Part shown: in pieces, positions 26,530 through 40,000 of the stretch
Layout: every line of letters begins with the position of its first letter
How positions within the stretch are numbered: position 1 is the first letter of the stretch
Source of the DNA: Batrachochytrium dendrobatidis JAM81
Lineage: Eukaryota > Chytridiomycota > Chytridiomycetes > Rhizophydiales
NCBI RefSeq assembly: GCF_000203795.2
Contig: NW_006281099.1
Span: 794,690-858,689 of the forward strand
Length of the DNA stretch: 64,000 bases
Reading direction: 5' to 3'
Position numbers and translations under genes: made by a program
Notes under the pieces: model-generated
Told to the model about the DNA's origin: nothing
What the model saw: the letters and a program-made list of their open reading frames with translations, nothing else
Databases searched by the model: none

Positions 26530-26890
26530 AGTAGTTGATTTTCTAATTACAATTGTACTCATGTAGGACAAAGTACTGAGAAAGAGTGCCAATGTGCATA
26601 ATAAACAATCAATTTACTGCAAGACCGAATGAGCAATGATGTTTTGTATTTAATTGGGGGCAGCAGATTGTTTAGGAAGCTAACCATGGTCACAAGTCTG
26701 ATTGTTGCCATGGTACAAGACACGATCAATGAATGATTGTACCATTCGAATCAGCAAATGAACAATTCGATATTTGAAAAACATCAAGCCCGGCCCATAC
26801 AATACGGTCGAATGAATTTAGCAAATACCACTCAAACACATGATGTACACTGGTGGCTGCTGATAATTTCTATTTTTTTAATTTCATCTT
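26530..26890. repeat. R2 dispersed repeat, copy b
   Basis: The most diverged R2 copy. Shared landmarks with copies a and c are gaagctaaccatggtcacaa, gtctgattgttgcca, aatcagcaaatg, and aaacacatgatgtacactgg followed by tgctgataatttct. No ORF. It ends about 50 bp before the PBDC1 start codon and fills most of the spacer after the LPMO-like gene. Confidence 0.6.
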
Positions 26891-26937
26891 TGCATTATCA
26901 TCCTTATTACCACCAGTCATAAGCCAACCAAGAAATC

Positions 26938-27724
26938 ATGTCAGTGGCAGGCATTACAGCAGAAAACGCAGAAAACTTGGAAGGTGACATTCAATGATTG
27001 ATGTTGAGGGATGAGCATGTAGGAGTGATTGGCTACATTCGAGTATTTGATTCAATTCTGTCAAGCTGTTCTTTAAAACAAGACATGCTCAACTAGAGTA
27101 TACTATACAGTTGGACTGAGGAAATGGGCTAACTCGATCGCACTTTTTGATAATGTAAACCTAGACATTGAGAAGCAATGGGCAGTCAAGTCTTTCCATC
27201 ATGCCGAAACATACTTCCGGTTGGTTAGCTCCATTCCGCCCAATAAGATCAAGCTCACACCCATCGATGATGAAATATACACTGCTTTTAGAGCAGAGTT
27301 TCCAGACTTGGATGTTGGGATCCTGAAAGAAATGGAGGACTTCAAAACGGACAAATCCAAAGCCAAATGGAGGGAGTTTATCATGAAGTAAGGATTATCT
27401 GCTCATCATTGACAGAACCTAGCCGATGAATGACTGACACCGATTTGATTACTAGGTACGAGGACAAGGTTGAAGACTTTAACTTTGGCACGCTGCTTCG
27501 GAATCGAAGTGGGGAAGACTATGGTCCTGACAATTGCTTTTTTGGTAAGATCTGCTATTCAATAGATTGGTAGAACTGGTGTATACCCAGTTTAATTAGC
27601 CTATATGAGCGACTGACATTTTTGAGATTCAATTGAATGATCTACAGTAACCCGATTTCAATTTCTCTGTATTGAAATTGCTCGTAATCGTGAGGGTAGC
27701 AATGATGCACTTTGCAAGAAATAA
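26938..27724 (+). CDS. PBDC1: PBDC1 / YPL225W-like protein
   Basis: PBDC1 (yeast YPL225W) is a small conserved eukaryotic protein described as a co-translational chaperone for eEF1A biogenesis. The gene is made of short exons. Exon 1: ATG 26938, MSVAGITAENAENLE. An intron follows (donor GAAG|GTGACA, acceptor CCTAG|ACATTG at about 27168), then DIEKQWAVKSFHHAETYFRL and LTPIDDEIYTAFRAEFPDLD, the core signature, and SKAKWREFIMK. Exon 3 is YEDKVEDFNFGTLLRNRSGE with DYGPDNCFFV; exon 4 is TRFQFLCIEIARNREGSNDA then LCKK, TAA 27722-27724. AENxENLEDIEKQWA and DFNFGTLLR are characteristic. Total about 145 residues, normal for the family. Repeat R2b lies just upstream. Confidence 0.92.
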
Positions 27725-28220
27725 ATCAATGCAAGCTTAGTTATATTCTATTGTGTCAAGATGGGTTGGTACTTGGCTATATATTATCCACTTTTATTGG
27801 CTTTGTTACAGTACACAACTACCATGTCTATTACAACCCCTACGCAGCTAGATATTTGAAACTGCATATATTGTAAAACGTTTTCATCCACAGCCAAACG
27901 AGTCGCGTCCATCCCATTCGGAGTTGGACTCCTGCCCAAACATTCAACTCGAGTATATCCATGCTTATTTATCGCATTGAACCCAACAAGCAAATGGATA
28001 ACAATCACCATAACAAATACATGTCTTGTTCAATTTTCTACTTATTCACGATTATCCCCTTGATAGAAAACTATTTTAAATCGACCTTTTCCTACCTTAG
28101 CTTTAATATACTCTTGTTCTGGCCCTGGTTATATATTTTACCCTTTTGTATTCTGTTTTGGAAATCCATATCGTGTATATTCGTGTTCTAGCATATCCAC
28201 CACTGCTATAAAGTGTTAAT
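27725..28220. other. Spacer before the PASK-type kinase, no gene seen
   Basis: AT-rich sequence with pyrimidine-rich tracts on the plus strand (28040-28190), consistent with a 5' leader or promoter. No conserved ORF or repeat-family match was recognised. Confidence 0.4.
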
Positions 28221-31200
28221 ATGTTGCGTCTCGCATCAAAGGCTGACCTTGATGGACCAAACACGCTCAATTCTCACGATGCATCGACCTTGAATGATGA
28301 TAACTCATCCTATACTGCAACCAACAGCATTTCAAGCCAAGCGCATTTTCCTCCTAGGGCTTCAGGAAATCTTCGTAGCAAGGGAAGGTTTACCAACAGC
28401 TTATCCAACATCTCATCCTACTGGAAACATATGGGTAAAGATTCTATAGATTCATCGCAAAACCATTTTATAAACGACTCAAAGCCACTCAAGGAACGAT
28501 CTTGGTCTTCGTTTCTGCAAGACGTAATCAGCAAACGTGCCACTTTGACAAATGAAGCTAAACTCGAAAAAGATTCGAATTCATCCTCTATACTAGGCAT
28601 TTCAGCTCCATCTGGGCTGAATCCTAAAACACCAAAACTATATCGATTTTCGAGCTTGCGAAGTCCAGCTGCAATTTTGAGTCGTGCTACAGGTAATATT
28701 GGAAAATCTAATGAACCATTCGATGGTGGAAAACCAGTATCTCGAGGATGGAGCTTCAGATCCAAGCTGGACGTATCTGTTACACACCATAACGTGGAAA
28801 ACCAATGCGATATTTCACATCCATACTCTAAACCGCTAGATTCAAATAACCAAGCAGAAACTTCAAATGCTATTTGTAATCATTCCTTTAATTTGGATTC
28901 TAAACGCACCAAATCTCCAGTTATTCCAACCAGAAAATCATCTTCAGCTATACCATATAGTAACCAGTTGCACTCAATGGCACGTTCAGATTTGCCCACG
29001 TCTGCTAAAAACGATCATTGCGTGTCTACACCCATCAAACATGATAAAAAAAGGCTGGAGCTTAATATATTCAAGGGAGCAGGTAAACTAATTTCTTCAT
29101 CGACAGTAGCCGCTGCTCCAGAAGCACCATCTGGAATGGCTCAAAGTGTCAAGAGTGCAAAAGTTGCTGTTTTTAAACGGTCTCAGTCAATTCCTCGAAA
29201 ACCAGTTACTCTTGATATGTCCAAGTATGACAAATATGCTTTATCCAATACACTTGAAATGTCACGGTTAGATTGTAGCAATTCGGCAACTCAACCGCTT
29301 GTTACTGTTTCCGAAAAAACCGAGGAAAAATTCCATTTAGCTGCAGACAAAAATCCTGAATCTGGTGAAAACCCTCCAGTAATAAGTGGATCTAACATAG
29401 AAACTTTAAAGCCGCCTTTGATAATTGTCAAGGCCAAGAAATTCTCTCCAAGTGCGACTGACCATCAAGTACCAGTAGTCCGAGATTCTGTTCAACCTTC
29501 AAAACCATTGCCCGAGTTTCCAAAAAACAAATCTGGAGCTCCTGCACCTGCTTCTGGCTCTTTGACTGCGGCTGACCGAGAAGAAATTGAGCGAACTAAA
29601 AGACAGCATGACTTGGCTTGTTTAATGAATGGAAGCAAAAAGCTCAGTCATGCATTTCATAGCAAATATACTCTTGGTGACATGCTTGGTGATGGTGCAT
29701 TTGGATTCGTCGTCACTGCATTCCAAAAATTAGACAATCGCGAGGTGGGTATTTACTATTTGGTCCACGCTACTAGATGATTGAAATTGAATATGTTATT
29801 GTATACTGGGTTATATACTCCATGTTTATTTCAAAGTTTTTAATTACTTTTTTCATTTGTTTGGATCTTAGATAGCAATCAAGTTTATTGCCAAATCCAA
29901 AATTGCTCGTAATCTTTGGGTTCCATTTAACGAAGCGACAAAAGATCCTGTTCCTTTAGAAGTTGCATTGTTGCATCGATTAAAGCATCCTAATATTATT
30001 CAATATATCGACTACCTTAACGAAGAAAATTACGTGCTTCTTGTTACCGAATTGCATGGCACATCATGGGACTCTGTACCTTCTCCGGGGAAAAAAGAAA
30101 AAGATGAAGAAGGGATAAATAGGCTTGTGCGTGTAAAAAGTTTAGGATCTACCAAAACCACAAACACTTCAAACCCAATTGCTGTGACCAAAACAGCTCC
30201 TACAACCACACTCAATTTTGGAAAGGCGGGTGTAGTCAAAAAGCGTACTAGTTGTGATTTATTTGAGTGCATTGATGCTCGTAAGTATTTCTAATTGTGC
30301 TTTGAAAGTGGATCATTTAGTGTAATTACCAATTGATGTACGAATATTTATATTTAATCGTAAACTACATAGATACTTGCATTCCTGAAAATATTGCAAG
30401 GCATATTTTTGCACAGATTGCCATGGTTGTGGAGTATTTAAATTCAAATGGTATAGTTCATCGCGATTTGAAAGACGAGGTAAGTTGTCATGACTTGTAT
30501 ACATGCTTTATAGATTGACTGTTTTAATAACAGTTACATTGCCGTGTTTATTTTTGTAAAACTACTCTATTTAGAATATTGTGATCAATTCTGATTACTG
30601 TATCAAGCTGATTGATTTTGGCTCTGCTTCACGTATTCCTCAAAAGGTTGAAGACTATTTTTCAAAATTCAATGGTACTGCACACTTTGCATCTCCGGAA
30701 ATTGCTAGAGGAAATTCATATCGTGGTCCAGAGGCCGAGATTTGGTAAATTTGTCTTTATAATACCGTTGAAAATACTAGACATAATAACACAAGCAGTC
30801 TAAACTGATTATATTATTGTTATTATCAGGGCATTGGGAGTTTTGTTGTATACGATAATTTTTGGAGAAAATCCATTTCAAAATAGAGCAGAGATCATAA
30901 AGGGAACATTTAGTTTTCCAATGAAAATCAACTCTGGTATGTCAAGATTTCATCTCAACTATTTGTGTGTGCCTCCATGATATAGAGTTTAGCTTGCCAA
31001 ATCTTCACGTAGTTAACTGTTGCTGTATATTGTATTGTGCTTTTAGACTTGAAAAATCTTTTGGAAAGCATGCTTTGTTATGAAATGACAAAGCGAGCTA
31101 CAATCAATGATGTACGTTATCTAGCCTCTATTGGGAAAATGCATATTTAATACTCTGCAGAGGTAGAATGGTATTGATGATTGTTTTAATTATATATTTT

Positions 31201-31317
31201 TAGGTTCTTAATCATCGATGGCTTGAATCGGAAGTAAAGATGCTCAAAGCAAATTACAGAGCCAAAAGCAGATCTCAAGCTGCTTCTCAAACAATTGCCA
31301 ATGACACCTCAAACTAA
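28221..31317 (+). CDS. PAS-kinase-type Ser/Thr protein kinase without visible PAS domain
   Basis: A cytosolic Ser/Thr kinase of the CAMK-like PASK/Psk group, which couples nutrient state to glycogen and translation control in yeast and animals. Exon 1 (28221-29740) encodes about 500 residues of Ser/Pro-rich, low-complexity sequence in which I see no PAS fold. The kinase domain starts KYTLGDMLGDGAFGFVV and continues IAIKFIAKSKIARNLW, LLHRLKHPNIIQYIDYL, HRDLKDE|N (catalytic loop, split by an intron at 30480), LIDFGSASRIPQKVE, FNGTAHFASPEIARG, YRGPEAEIWALGVLLYTIIF and GENPF. YRGPE.E.W.LGV.LYT is the PASK signature. A basic insert of about 70 residues (30060-30280) interrupts the N-lobe/hinge region. 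It ends QTIANDTSN, TAA 31315-31317. About eight exons. Confidence 0.85.
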
Positions 31318-31664
31318 AGGTGGTTTCATAATTCACAAATAGTTGGAATATGCCAAGCCTTTATATAAGTGGCACTAATTAATCAATATTTTAATAAATC
31401 CCAGCATATCTAACGTATCTTAGAATGGTTTAATTTGTTTAAACCGTGTTGTGCATTGCATTCATCATGCAATGCTACCGGCTGTTGATACATTGTGGCA
31501 ATATACAACAAAGTGCCAAATATCTTATCATATCTATATTCATCCAAAAGCGAATCTGCTTAGCCAACTATGCTAAGCGGAGTTATGTACAAAATTTGGC
31601 TGGTCGTGATAATTCCTTTGATAATTAATGATAAAAGTGGTAAGCCACATTCTGCCTCGTCGAA

Positions 31665-31670
31665 TATAAA
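31665..31670 (+). promoter_or_regulatory. TATA box upstream of secreted protein gene
   Basis: A perfect TATAAA stands 108 bp before the start codon at 31778, at a spacing usual for a core promoter plus short leader. No experimental start site is known. Confidence 0.4.
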
Positions 31671-31777
31671 TCAGAGGTATTCCTCTAATTCAATTCCATA
31701 TACATTTTTTTGACTAAACAAGACCAGACAGACTAGAATACTACAATATACTTTTCCAAACTAAAGACAATCCAATA

Positions 31778-33754
31778 ATGAAATTTACTCTTTCTGTTGT
31801 TCAAGTTGCTCTGCTTGCCACTTCTGTATTTCATGCAGTAAAGGCTCAATCTCGCGTCTGGCTATCGTAAGTCTGTAATTTTGTATTGTCATCTATCTAT
31901 ACGCAGTGTTCAGCATAGTGATATGCTATTTAAGATTTGTGGATTTTAGCAATTATTATACGCTAATGCCAATATAACCTGTGAATCTACTACTACAGAT
32001 GTCCTCCTTCCTTTAACACATCCTTGCTAAGACAGGCCACAACTACTGGTCCATGTGAAGCTGCTAATATCAATAATGTTCCCAGTTTTGGTGTTCAAGC
32101 CGGCTCTCGTCTCAAGGTAGGATGGGATTCCGGAAACCGTGGAGGTAATTACCATGCTGGTGCTTGAATGTAAAACTGATTGTTAAACCTATCATGTAAT
32201 TAAAATTTGGTATGCACTTTTATTTAGGTGGCTATGTTCGTCTAGCTCTTGCTCCTGCAAGCTCTTTAAACCAAGCCACGTTCAATCAGTAAGTGTACTA
32301 CACCAGTTTTTGAATAATTTGAAAGACGGCTATTCCAGGCGCTAAACATCAAAAGATTTGCTTTATCGCAAGAATACATCTAACATTTTTATTTGGCTTT
32401 ACTTTTGTAGGAGCGTTCTTAAGCTTACTTGCTTTGGATATGATAGTCGACCAGGCAGATACGCGTAAGTATAAATTTGATGGTGCACGAGGAGCGGAGT
32501 TTGATGAGTTTTTGGGGCTGAATGCATAGTGTTGCAAAAGCCACTATTGACTCTGTTTTTGATAGTATTCCAACTTACACGCTTTTTCATTTCTATTCGA
32601 TTGTATGTCTAATCTTAGTCTTGGAAACTGCAACCATCCTTGCAATGGTCGTGGAGGATGCCAATACCAGTCCAACACTACTGACAACCAGCGCTATGAT
32701 ACGACCATCACTGTTCCATATAATCTTGCCAATGGAGAGTAAGTTTTTTTTGTTGATCTGTATTTGTGTTGCTTGATGACGGATAGTTTTGATCACTGTG
32801 CTAATTTCAAATTTTTGTAGTTATGTGATTCAGTTTACTGCGTTTGTTGGCAACTCTGATACCCCTCTTTATAGCTGCTCCAAGCTTACAGTTGCTGGTG
32901 GAAATCCATCACTTGTTTGCCCTGCCGCAGCTTCGATTGATATTCCAAGCTGTGTTGTTGCTCTTGCACCCGATTTTAACTCGTTGACTGCTGACTCCTC
33001 TCCTGGCAAATTTTGCTATCAACCCAATGCAGTAAGTACTATTATCTGATTTTTTCCAAAATGGCCGCCAATGTATCGGATACTTATTTTGATTTTTACA
33101 ACTATTTAGGCTGGTAATATTGATGACAACATTGCACAAATTCCAGTAAATGTGGATTGCGATCCGCGAATCAGCTGCGATATCTCCTTGAATCAGCAGT
33201 CGTGTCTGAATGATTTTCCCTCGGTACTTGATCCCGAAACCTCTCCACATCAGATCTGTACTTTCACAACCACTTTGGCGACCAACACGGGTAGTCCAAC
33301 AACTACTACCACTACTACTACTACTACCACTACTACTCCAACAACAACTACTACTATCACCAGTGCACCAGAAACTATAACCACAGTGCCTTCCACTACT
33401 ACTACCACTACGACAACCACCGCGTTTGTTTCTACCACTGAAAGCTCACCAATTGTCTCGACTTCCGTGGCCACATCTGAGGCTTCATCGACCACGCATG
33501 GAACTACTGAGCTACCTTCTTCAACATCATGCCCTAGCAAATACCCCACAATCCAACCTGGATCACCATGCTCAATTTCTGCTTCAGCCCTTGATTGCTC
33601 AGGAGACAACTATGCACAATGTTCATGGGTTGAAACATCATCTGGAATTCCAGCTGAAGGATGGATTATTCGGTCTTGCGCAGAAGGCACTGCATGCCGG
33701 CTTCTTGCACCTGGATTCCCTGTTTGTGATTACACATCAGCAACTTGCAATTAA
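31778..33754 (+). CDS. Secreted Cys-rich protein: beta-sandwich-like domain, Thr-rich linker, CBM19-like module
   Basis: Exon 1 (ATG 31778) encodes a signal peptide (MKFTLSVVQVALLATSVFHA then VKA) and the mature start QSRVWLS. Short exons then build a Cys-paired domain: CPPSFNTSLLRQATTTGPCE, AGSRLKVGWDSGNRGG, YVRLALAPASSLNQATFNQ, LKLTCFGYDSRPGRYA, CNHPCNGRGGC, TTITVPYNLANGDYVIQFTA, and LYSCSKLTV. The pattern GDYVIQF..F....PLYSCS resembles chitin-binding-4/LPMO-like beta-sandwich proteins, but the mature N-terminus is Gln/Ser rather than His, so copper catalysis is not expected. A Thr-rich linker (33295-33480) leads to a C-terminal Cys-rich module (CSGDNYAQCSWVE, CAEGTACRLLAPGFPVC) like CBM19. 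Probably a wall-associated or secreted glycan-binding protein. Stop TAA at 33752-33754. Confidence 0.68.
33295..33425 (+). repeat. ACT/ACC trinucleotide tract coding poly-Thr
   Basis: Mostly ACT, ACC and ACA codons in two runs, broken by a short PITSAPETITT-type spacer. It encodes the linker of the secreted protein at 31778-33754 and is likely heavily O-glycosylated and length-variable. Confidence 0.85.
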
Positions 33755-34069
33755 TTTTACATCTTTAAAATTCGGCATTTAATTGTGAAACGGTGTTTAG
33801 TTTTTAATTTATTCTGGCAATGTCATAAGCTTAACCCAGCCTTTCTTTATCCTTTTATATATATGCAGTCCTTGCTCAATATTGCTTACTTTTTCAAACG
33901 ATTGAAAAAAACTATTTTCATTTCAATATTTAATCTATTATTATTGGGGAGTGTTTATGAAAGCAGCGAGATTTGAAGTTGGATTCTTTAAACGATACTT
34001 GAATAAGATCGGACAACCGACCTGCATTCAGGGTTTCCCGCATTGCTATTGATTTGGTAGTTGTGCACT

Positions 34070-37000
34070 ATGCAGTCACTGTTGACTGTGTTGATAGACT
34101 CTTCTAAATACAATGCGGCTTTGTTAAAAACTGTTGAAGCTGCACTCAATATCAACTGCAGTAAAACCAATCTTGCAGCAGTCTCTACCACTGCGACGGG
34201 CAGGACTGGTGATAGAAGAACTGGTAGAACAAGAAGTTTGAAGACTAGTTCTACCACTGCTGCAGCAAACAAGGAGAATCGGTCTGATGAAACCAGCTCT
34301 TTTCCAGAAGATATGACTGCATTTGCATCGACCATCTTGGAGCAGGTTATCAAAACTACTCATGGATACTCACAGACCATGACGGATATAACTACAACCT
34401 CAAATGTCTTGCATTCCAGAACTGCCACATGCAGTTCTGTCGGTTCTGGCACGGATACCACTTTAAATGATAATGCTGTTAGTTTGGGTAGCCAAATTCA
34501 ATCGAATCCACAGCCTATTGTCCGGAAACAGACATCAACCAAGACATTAAATATTCGAAACACTGGATCTGGTGATACTGAGCGATCAACTGTATCCGCT
34601 GATCAAACTGCATCAATTGGCAGGCATAAAGTAATTGGCATCACTTCAGTGCGTCGTTTGAGAACAGCTGCATCGACTCCATCACTTTCTACCATGTCAA
34701 ACATTGAAGCAAACCATCAGCTAGCATCCTCCAATTCAACAAATAATGCCCAGCAGCGACAGTTTTTAGATACTGCGTTGGAAATTGCTCGTATTTGCAT
34801 ATCAGTGATTGATCAAAAAGCTACACCTTGGCATGTGGAGTCGCTACATACTGCAAAAATGGCATGCAATCTAACTACTCGATTCTTGGACTGTAAAGCT
34901 GTATGTATCCGAGTTTACGATGATTCTAGGGTTTGATTGAGATGCTTGAAAGTATACTAATCAATCCAATTATGCAACACTGGATCGTGATTTTATTTAG
35001 TACATGCATGCATTTTTTATGCTGCAGTATGCATTTCACAGACTAGGTGTTCCAAAACCTGTAAAAACTATTGCAAGTCGTATTCGCACTCTTAAATCCA
35101 AAACTATATCCGAGAATCCTCCATTATCTGCATTCGGGAGAACTATTTCAAATACAGGCTCTAACTCGCTATTGAGAACTGCATCAACAGTGTCCAAAAC
35201 GCGTGGTTTTGCTGCTTCCTTGACAAACGAAACTACAGATCTGGATCAAATTGATGCCATTTGTAGTTGGTTGACATCATGTCCTTTTGATAAAAACTCG
35301 TCAGCATTACACTTGCAAGTTTCTATGTTGCTAATTATGAACTCACTGCGATGGATGCTCGGACATCGTCCTGATGTTGGCATGACTCAACGCTTTCTTG
35401 ATTCTTTAATTTCCATGTCTGGATTTATGGGAGTATATGAAATTTTTGTGGTTTTGGATGAAAAGACTGCAAAAGCTCATTGCGATTTCATTTTTCGAAT
35501 ACTGTTTGAATTCATTAGCAAATGTAAGTGGTTTAATTTTGTGATGGTGCCGTGGCTGACCGTAATCATTTGCTTATGCATTTCAATTTTCCTTTTCATT
35601 CTATTTTACCAGTGGAGTTTCCGCACAACATTCATTTGACCATCACAGCCATTCACTTTTATTTTAAATCTAAAAACTTTTCTGCCAAAGGTCTACATAC
35701 ACTTATTCAAAAGCCAGCACTATTAGCAAATAAGCACTATATGCTTGAACCTGCTGACCTCCTTTCGAATTATTATCATCGCATTGCCAGTATTTCACAG
35801 GTTAAAATGCATTTCAGCATGGATGCTCTTTCTTGGATTGAGCATGGCTGGCTGGTATCAAAACAGGCATGTGTTATTTTACTTTTAAACTTTCATGTCT
35901 AATTTTGGATATTAATACCGCTGTATTGATACGTTTTAGTTTCCCGAAAAAAGAGGATTTTGGCATACATTCACGTCAGATTTTTTAAAAAAGGGGATTG
36001 AAGTTGTTCCAGATTATCAAGATGCATTCTACATCTTTGAGTTATTTCATGAAATAGAACTTGCAATCCCGCTGGTTACTTTTGAAAAATCGGGTAAGTA
36101 CATTATTGATACACAAGCTATGTTGGTTTCAGTAATGAGTGGATGGTATCTGATTTAAAATGTATCGAATCACTGTAGACTTTAATTTGCCAGAATATGA
36201 GTTTCCAACCTGTCTTTCTGAAGATTTGAAGCTTTTACGAAGATTTCAGCTATTGTTGCTAGAGTCCATCAAAGAGCTACGTGAGCTGTTAGATGTGGAC
36301 TCCACCACCTTAGAAACAGTTTCAGCCAATATTTTAACATCTACAAATTCGCGTGTGGTGCATTCACTTTGGTTTGCCAATATTGCTCATAAAGTGTTCA
36401 GTACGGCTCAGCTAATTCTGCCTAAAGTATGATAAAATTGCATACCTTGTTAATACTATTTGCACTTTTAATTGAAACTAGTTTTTTTTTGCATTTTAGA
36501 TGGATGGGGATATTCAGCAAAGAATGTCAAGGTATGCACTGGAAATCAAACTGCTGCAACCACTATATCATTGTCTACTACCCGAATGTACCTTGTCAGA
36601 TGGGGAAACTCTTTGGTCGATCTTTGAAAATGCAGTATTGTATAGCAACACGTATAACATAGATGCGCGAGATCAGATTTTATCCGGTAGTGCATATCAA
36701 ATTGCTGCATTACTTTTGCGTCGTAAATGTGCAGCAAATGCACTTCCCTTTTTACACGCCGCAGTAACACACGCATCACATATGCTCAAATCTGTCGATA
36801 ATTCTATTTCTAATGATACCAAGGTTCATCTTGCAAAGCGCTATGAAGTGCTTTCATTTTGTCAACAGGAGATGGGTGAAACAAAGGTATGGCTTGTTTA
36901 ATATCCAAATGGCTTTAGCGACAATCAAACTTGTATATTAACACTTTTGTGATATATATTGATCATGCTACAACTTTGTTGTATATTATAGGCAGCGATT

Positions 37001-40000
37001 GTGACAGTATGTGACGCATTGAAATTTTATCCAATCTCGTATGCCCGCACTGCTGGAAATAAATTTGTCAGCCCATTCAAGCAACTTGCAGCAAGATATA
37101 TCTGTTTATCCTGTAAAGAGTTGAGCAGTTTTAAGCCTATTCAGGCTTTGATCAATCCTAGCGAACAGGCTGATAAATCAACGGTAGATTTTATTATCCA
37201 ACTCGAATCGCAGTTACTACAAGGCCATGGAGCTGGACACTATGCCAAACTTGCAAACATTGTTGAGGCAGGATCTTATTATCAAAAAACAGGAAATTCA
37301 CTTGCACAAGCCAGGTAATTTGACTGCTGCATAAAGTATCTACTTGTGATTTCATGTATTACAAACTTAATTATATACCAACGTTTATATTTTCTAGAAC
37401 GTTGGTGGATAAGGCGCGTATTTTTCGCAATAAAGTTCAAACCCCTGCTTCCAATATGCAAGGGCAAGAACTGGATAGTTTAGCTACTTCAAACGCCATG
37501 AGTTCAGAGACTGATGATCCTGTCAAGTGCTGCGAGCTTGCAGTTTCTCTTCTCAAGAATCTTGTAGCCCAAGGGTCTGAACAATCAAAGAAGCCCGAAA
37601 TATTGGATGAGATCAAACATGAGTTGGCGATAGCTCAATGTGAGCTTGGCATTTCACTCAACTCGGCCAACATGTTTGATTACAGACCGTTTTATTCTGC
37701 ACTTGCTTGGTGGAAAAAATACTTTGCAAACACACACTCTTTCACACTGCGTAAGCTTGATTGAATTGATTGCATTTTATGCCAAAACGTTTAAAGTAGC
37801 AATGCGGTTGACACTTTGTTTGGCAGCGTTACAAAAAAATTCCATTACAGAATCACGCACCTTTGTTCCAAAAATGTCTGAACGGCTGTTTCAATATATC
37901 GGTGAGTGATTCATACATGGTGATTCTGCGATTTGGTGAAATTAACTTTGTTAAATGGCATGAATAACTATGAACAGAAATGCTTGCTGGCTATTTTCAA
38001 GCGTTGAACCAACCAATCAATGCACTGTATTTTATTCGTATACTGTTTAAGCTTATACAGCTGTGTCCATCCAAGACTTTAGTTGGTACGTGTTTATTTA
38101 TTCATTAGTATGGGTGACTATTTATTGATATTCAAGTCTACATTCCTACTTATAAATTTTCTGGTCATTATACCAATTTGTCTAGATGTTCTCAAATTGT
38201 ATCGGGAAATGGCAGACACATATCTGGCTCTTGGGTGTACAGGAAGAGCAGGTGTCATGTTTTCCCTTGGAAAGCAACTATCACAGAGCTCGAAATGCAC
38301 AGTTTTAGCAAAAGACGAATTTCAAAGCAGATTTGGCAAATATTTTTCAATGATTGGGAATGTAGAAAAAAGGTATTGGATTTTCAGTTTTGTGATTGAT
38401 AATGTTTGAATATGTTATTTATTCTATGCCAATCAACCTTGGTTTTTATCATTAGCCAGGAAATATTTTCAAACATAAGCTCATTTGCTAGTATCTCCAA
38501 CAACACGATGCAAGTAGATGAAGTTTTGCAACGTGCACAGTTTTATCTTGATAAATCCGTATTTTTGTTTTACAAGGTATATTTTTTTAAAAAAACTATC
38601 AAATGGTATTTTAGCTACGACACTTTGCTTTAAAATTACTAACTCATTTATGCAGAGCAATGTTTCATTGGCGATATCGGAAGCTACCACTGCTTATTCC
38701 ATGATTGCCAAAACCTCTCGCCGAATTCAAACACGCAAATCCTCCACATCACACGAACCTAGTCATATCCATTTCTCTATTACATTAAATCGTGTAAGTA
38801 TTCAGGCTTTTAATTTTTGATGTATACGCTTTTACCGAGCAGTTATTCTAATTTTAAAACGCAATCAAATCATCATACGTCAAGACTGTGCTGGCTTGCT
38901 GCTTATGGCTAGGGAAAATGCATTCTTTTCAGGGTTCATTTATACAAGCAGATGCCTATCTTCGTCAAGGTTTAGAGATTGCTACACAGACTTGTTCTGG
39001 GGGATATATTGTAGAGCTCTCAGTATGCATTGCCGACCTATACTCTAGAAAAGCAAGTGCAACTACTTCACTCGAGTTTATCCAATCTGCACTGTCACAC
39101 GCAAGCAAGGTAAACAGTTGTCATTTATGCATACAAGTATTATTGAACCAAAGAATTCACGTTGCATGAATTTGGCAATGTATGATCTTGATTACTATAG
39201 ATTTCCAATCAGCTACCTGCTTATGTGATTGCTGAAATGACTATGGTTGAAGCTGATTTACAAAGACAAGGCGGGTGTTTACATAAAGCCATTGTGCAGT
39301 ATGAGGATGCAAGTACACAACTCACCAAGGCATCGGATCAAAAAGTGATATCTCGATTGGAAGATTTTCCAGCCGATTCGTGAGTTTATTTGAATAGTGG
39401 TTGATGTTGTTTACAATTTAGTATTCATTTAATTGCCTTGCCTTTGTATGCCTGTTATTTTGGGATGCCAAATAATAGGACAGCTGCATTATCGTTTACC
39501 AATACGTCCAATAGTCAATCTGCTACCACACCATTTACACCACTTGCTAAAATCAAAGTCAAAGGCAAACACGACAATACTGTTTTACTGCGTTGTTTTG
39601 GTCTAGAAAACGTCAAGGCTAATGTGATTTGCCAGATTGGTGAGTATTATTTTCAAACTGTCCATTCAATGCCAAGACTGAACAATATTTGAAAATGATT
39701 TTAATGCATACACTATGTTTAGCGGATACTCTGATAGAACAGTCCAAGTTTGAAGAAAGCTGGAATCGTCTAATGAAGATTGATGAAACTGAGCACGATA
39801 TGTTTCAAGAGGTATTTAGCTTGTTTGGCGTATCTTACACTATGGCAGCTGAAATATACAAATTCGATACAGAAACTGATTTCATTATTGGGTTATTACA
39901 TATAAAGGCACACTACTATGCATCTATGGCTTTGACTAGATTCGAAATGTTTTTGGTATCACAAAAGGGCAACCAACGATTGCAGATGTTTTTTGATTCG

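Noticed and set aside
33250..33609. Minus-strand ORF of 119 codons, Val-rich
   Set aside because: It is the mirror of the poly-Thr linker of the secreted protein; the Val runs arise only from reading ACT/ACC codons backwards.
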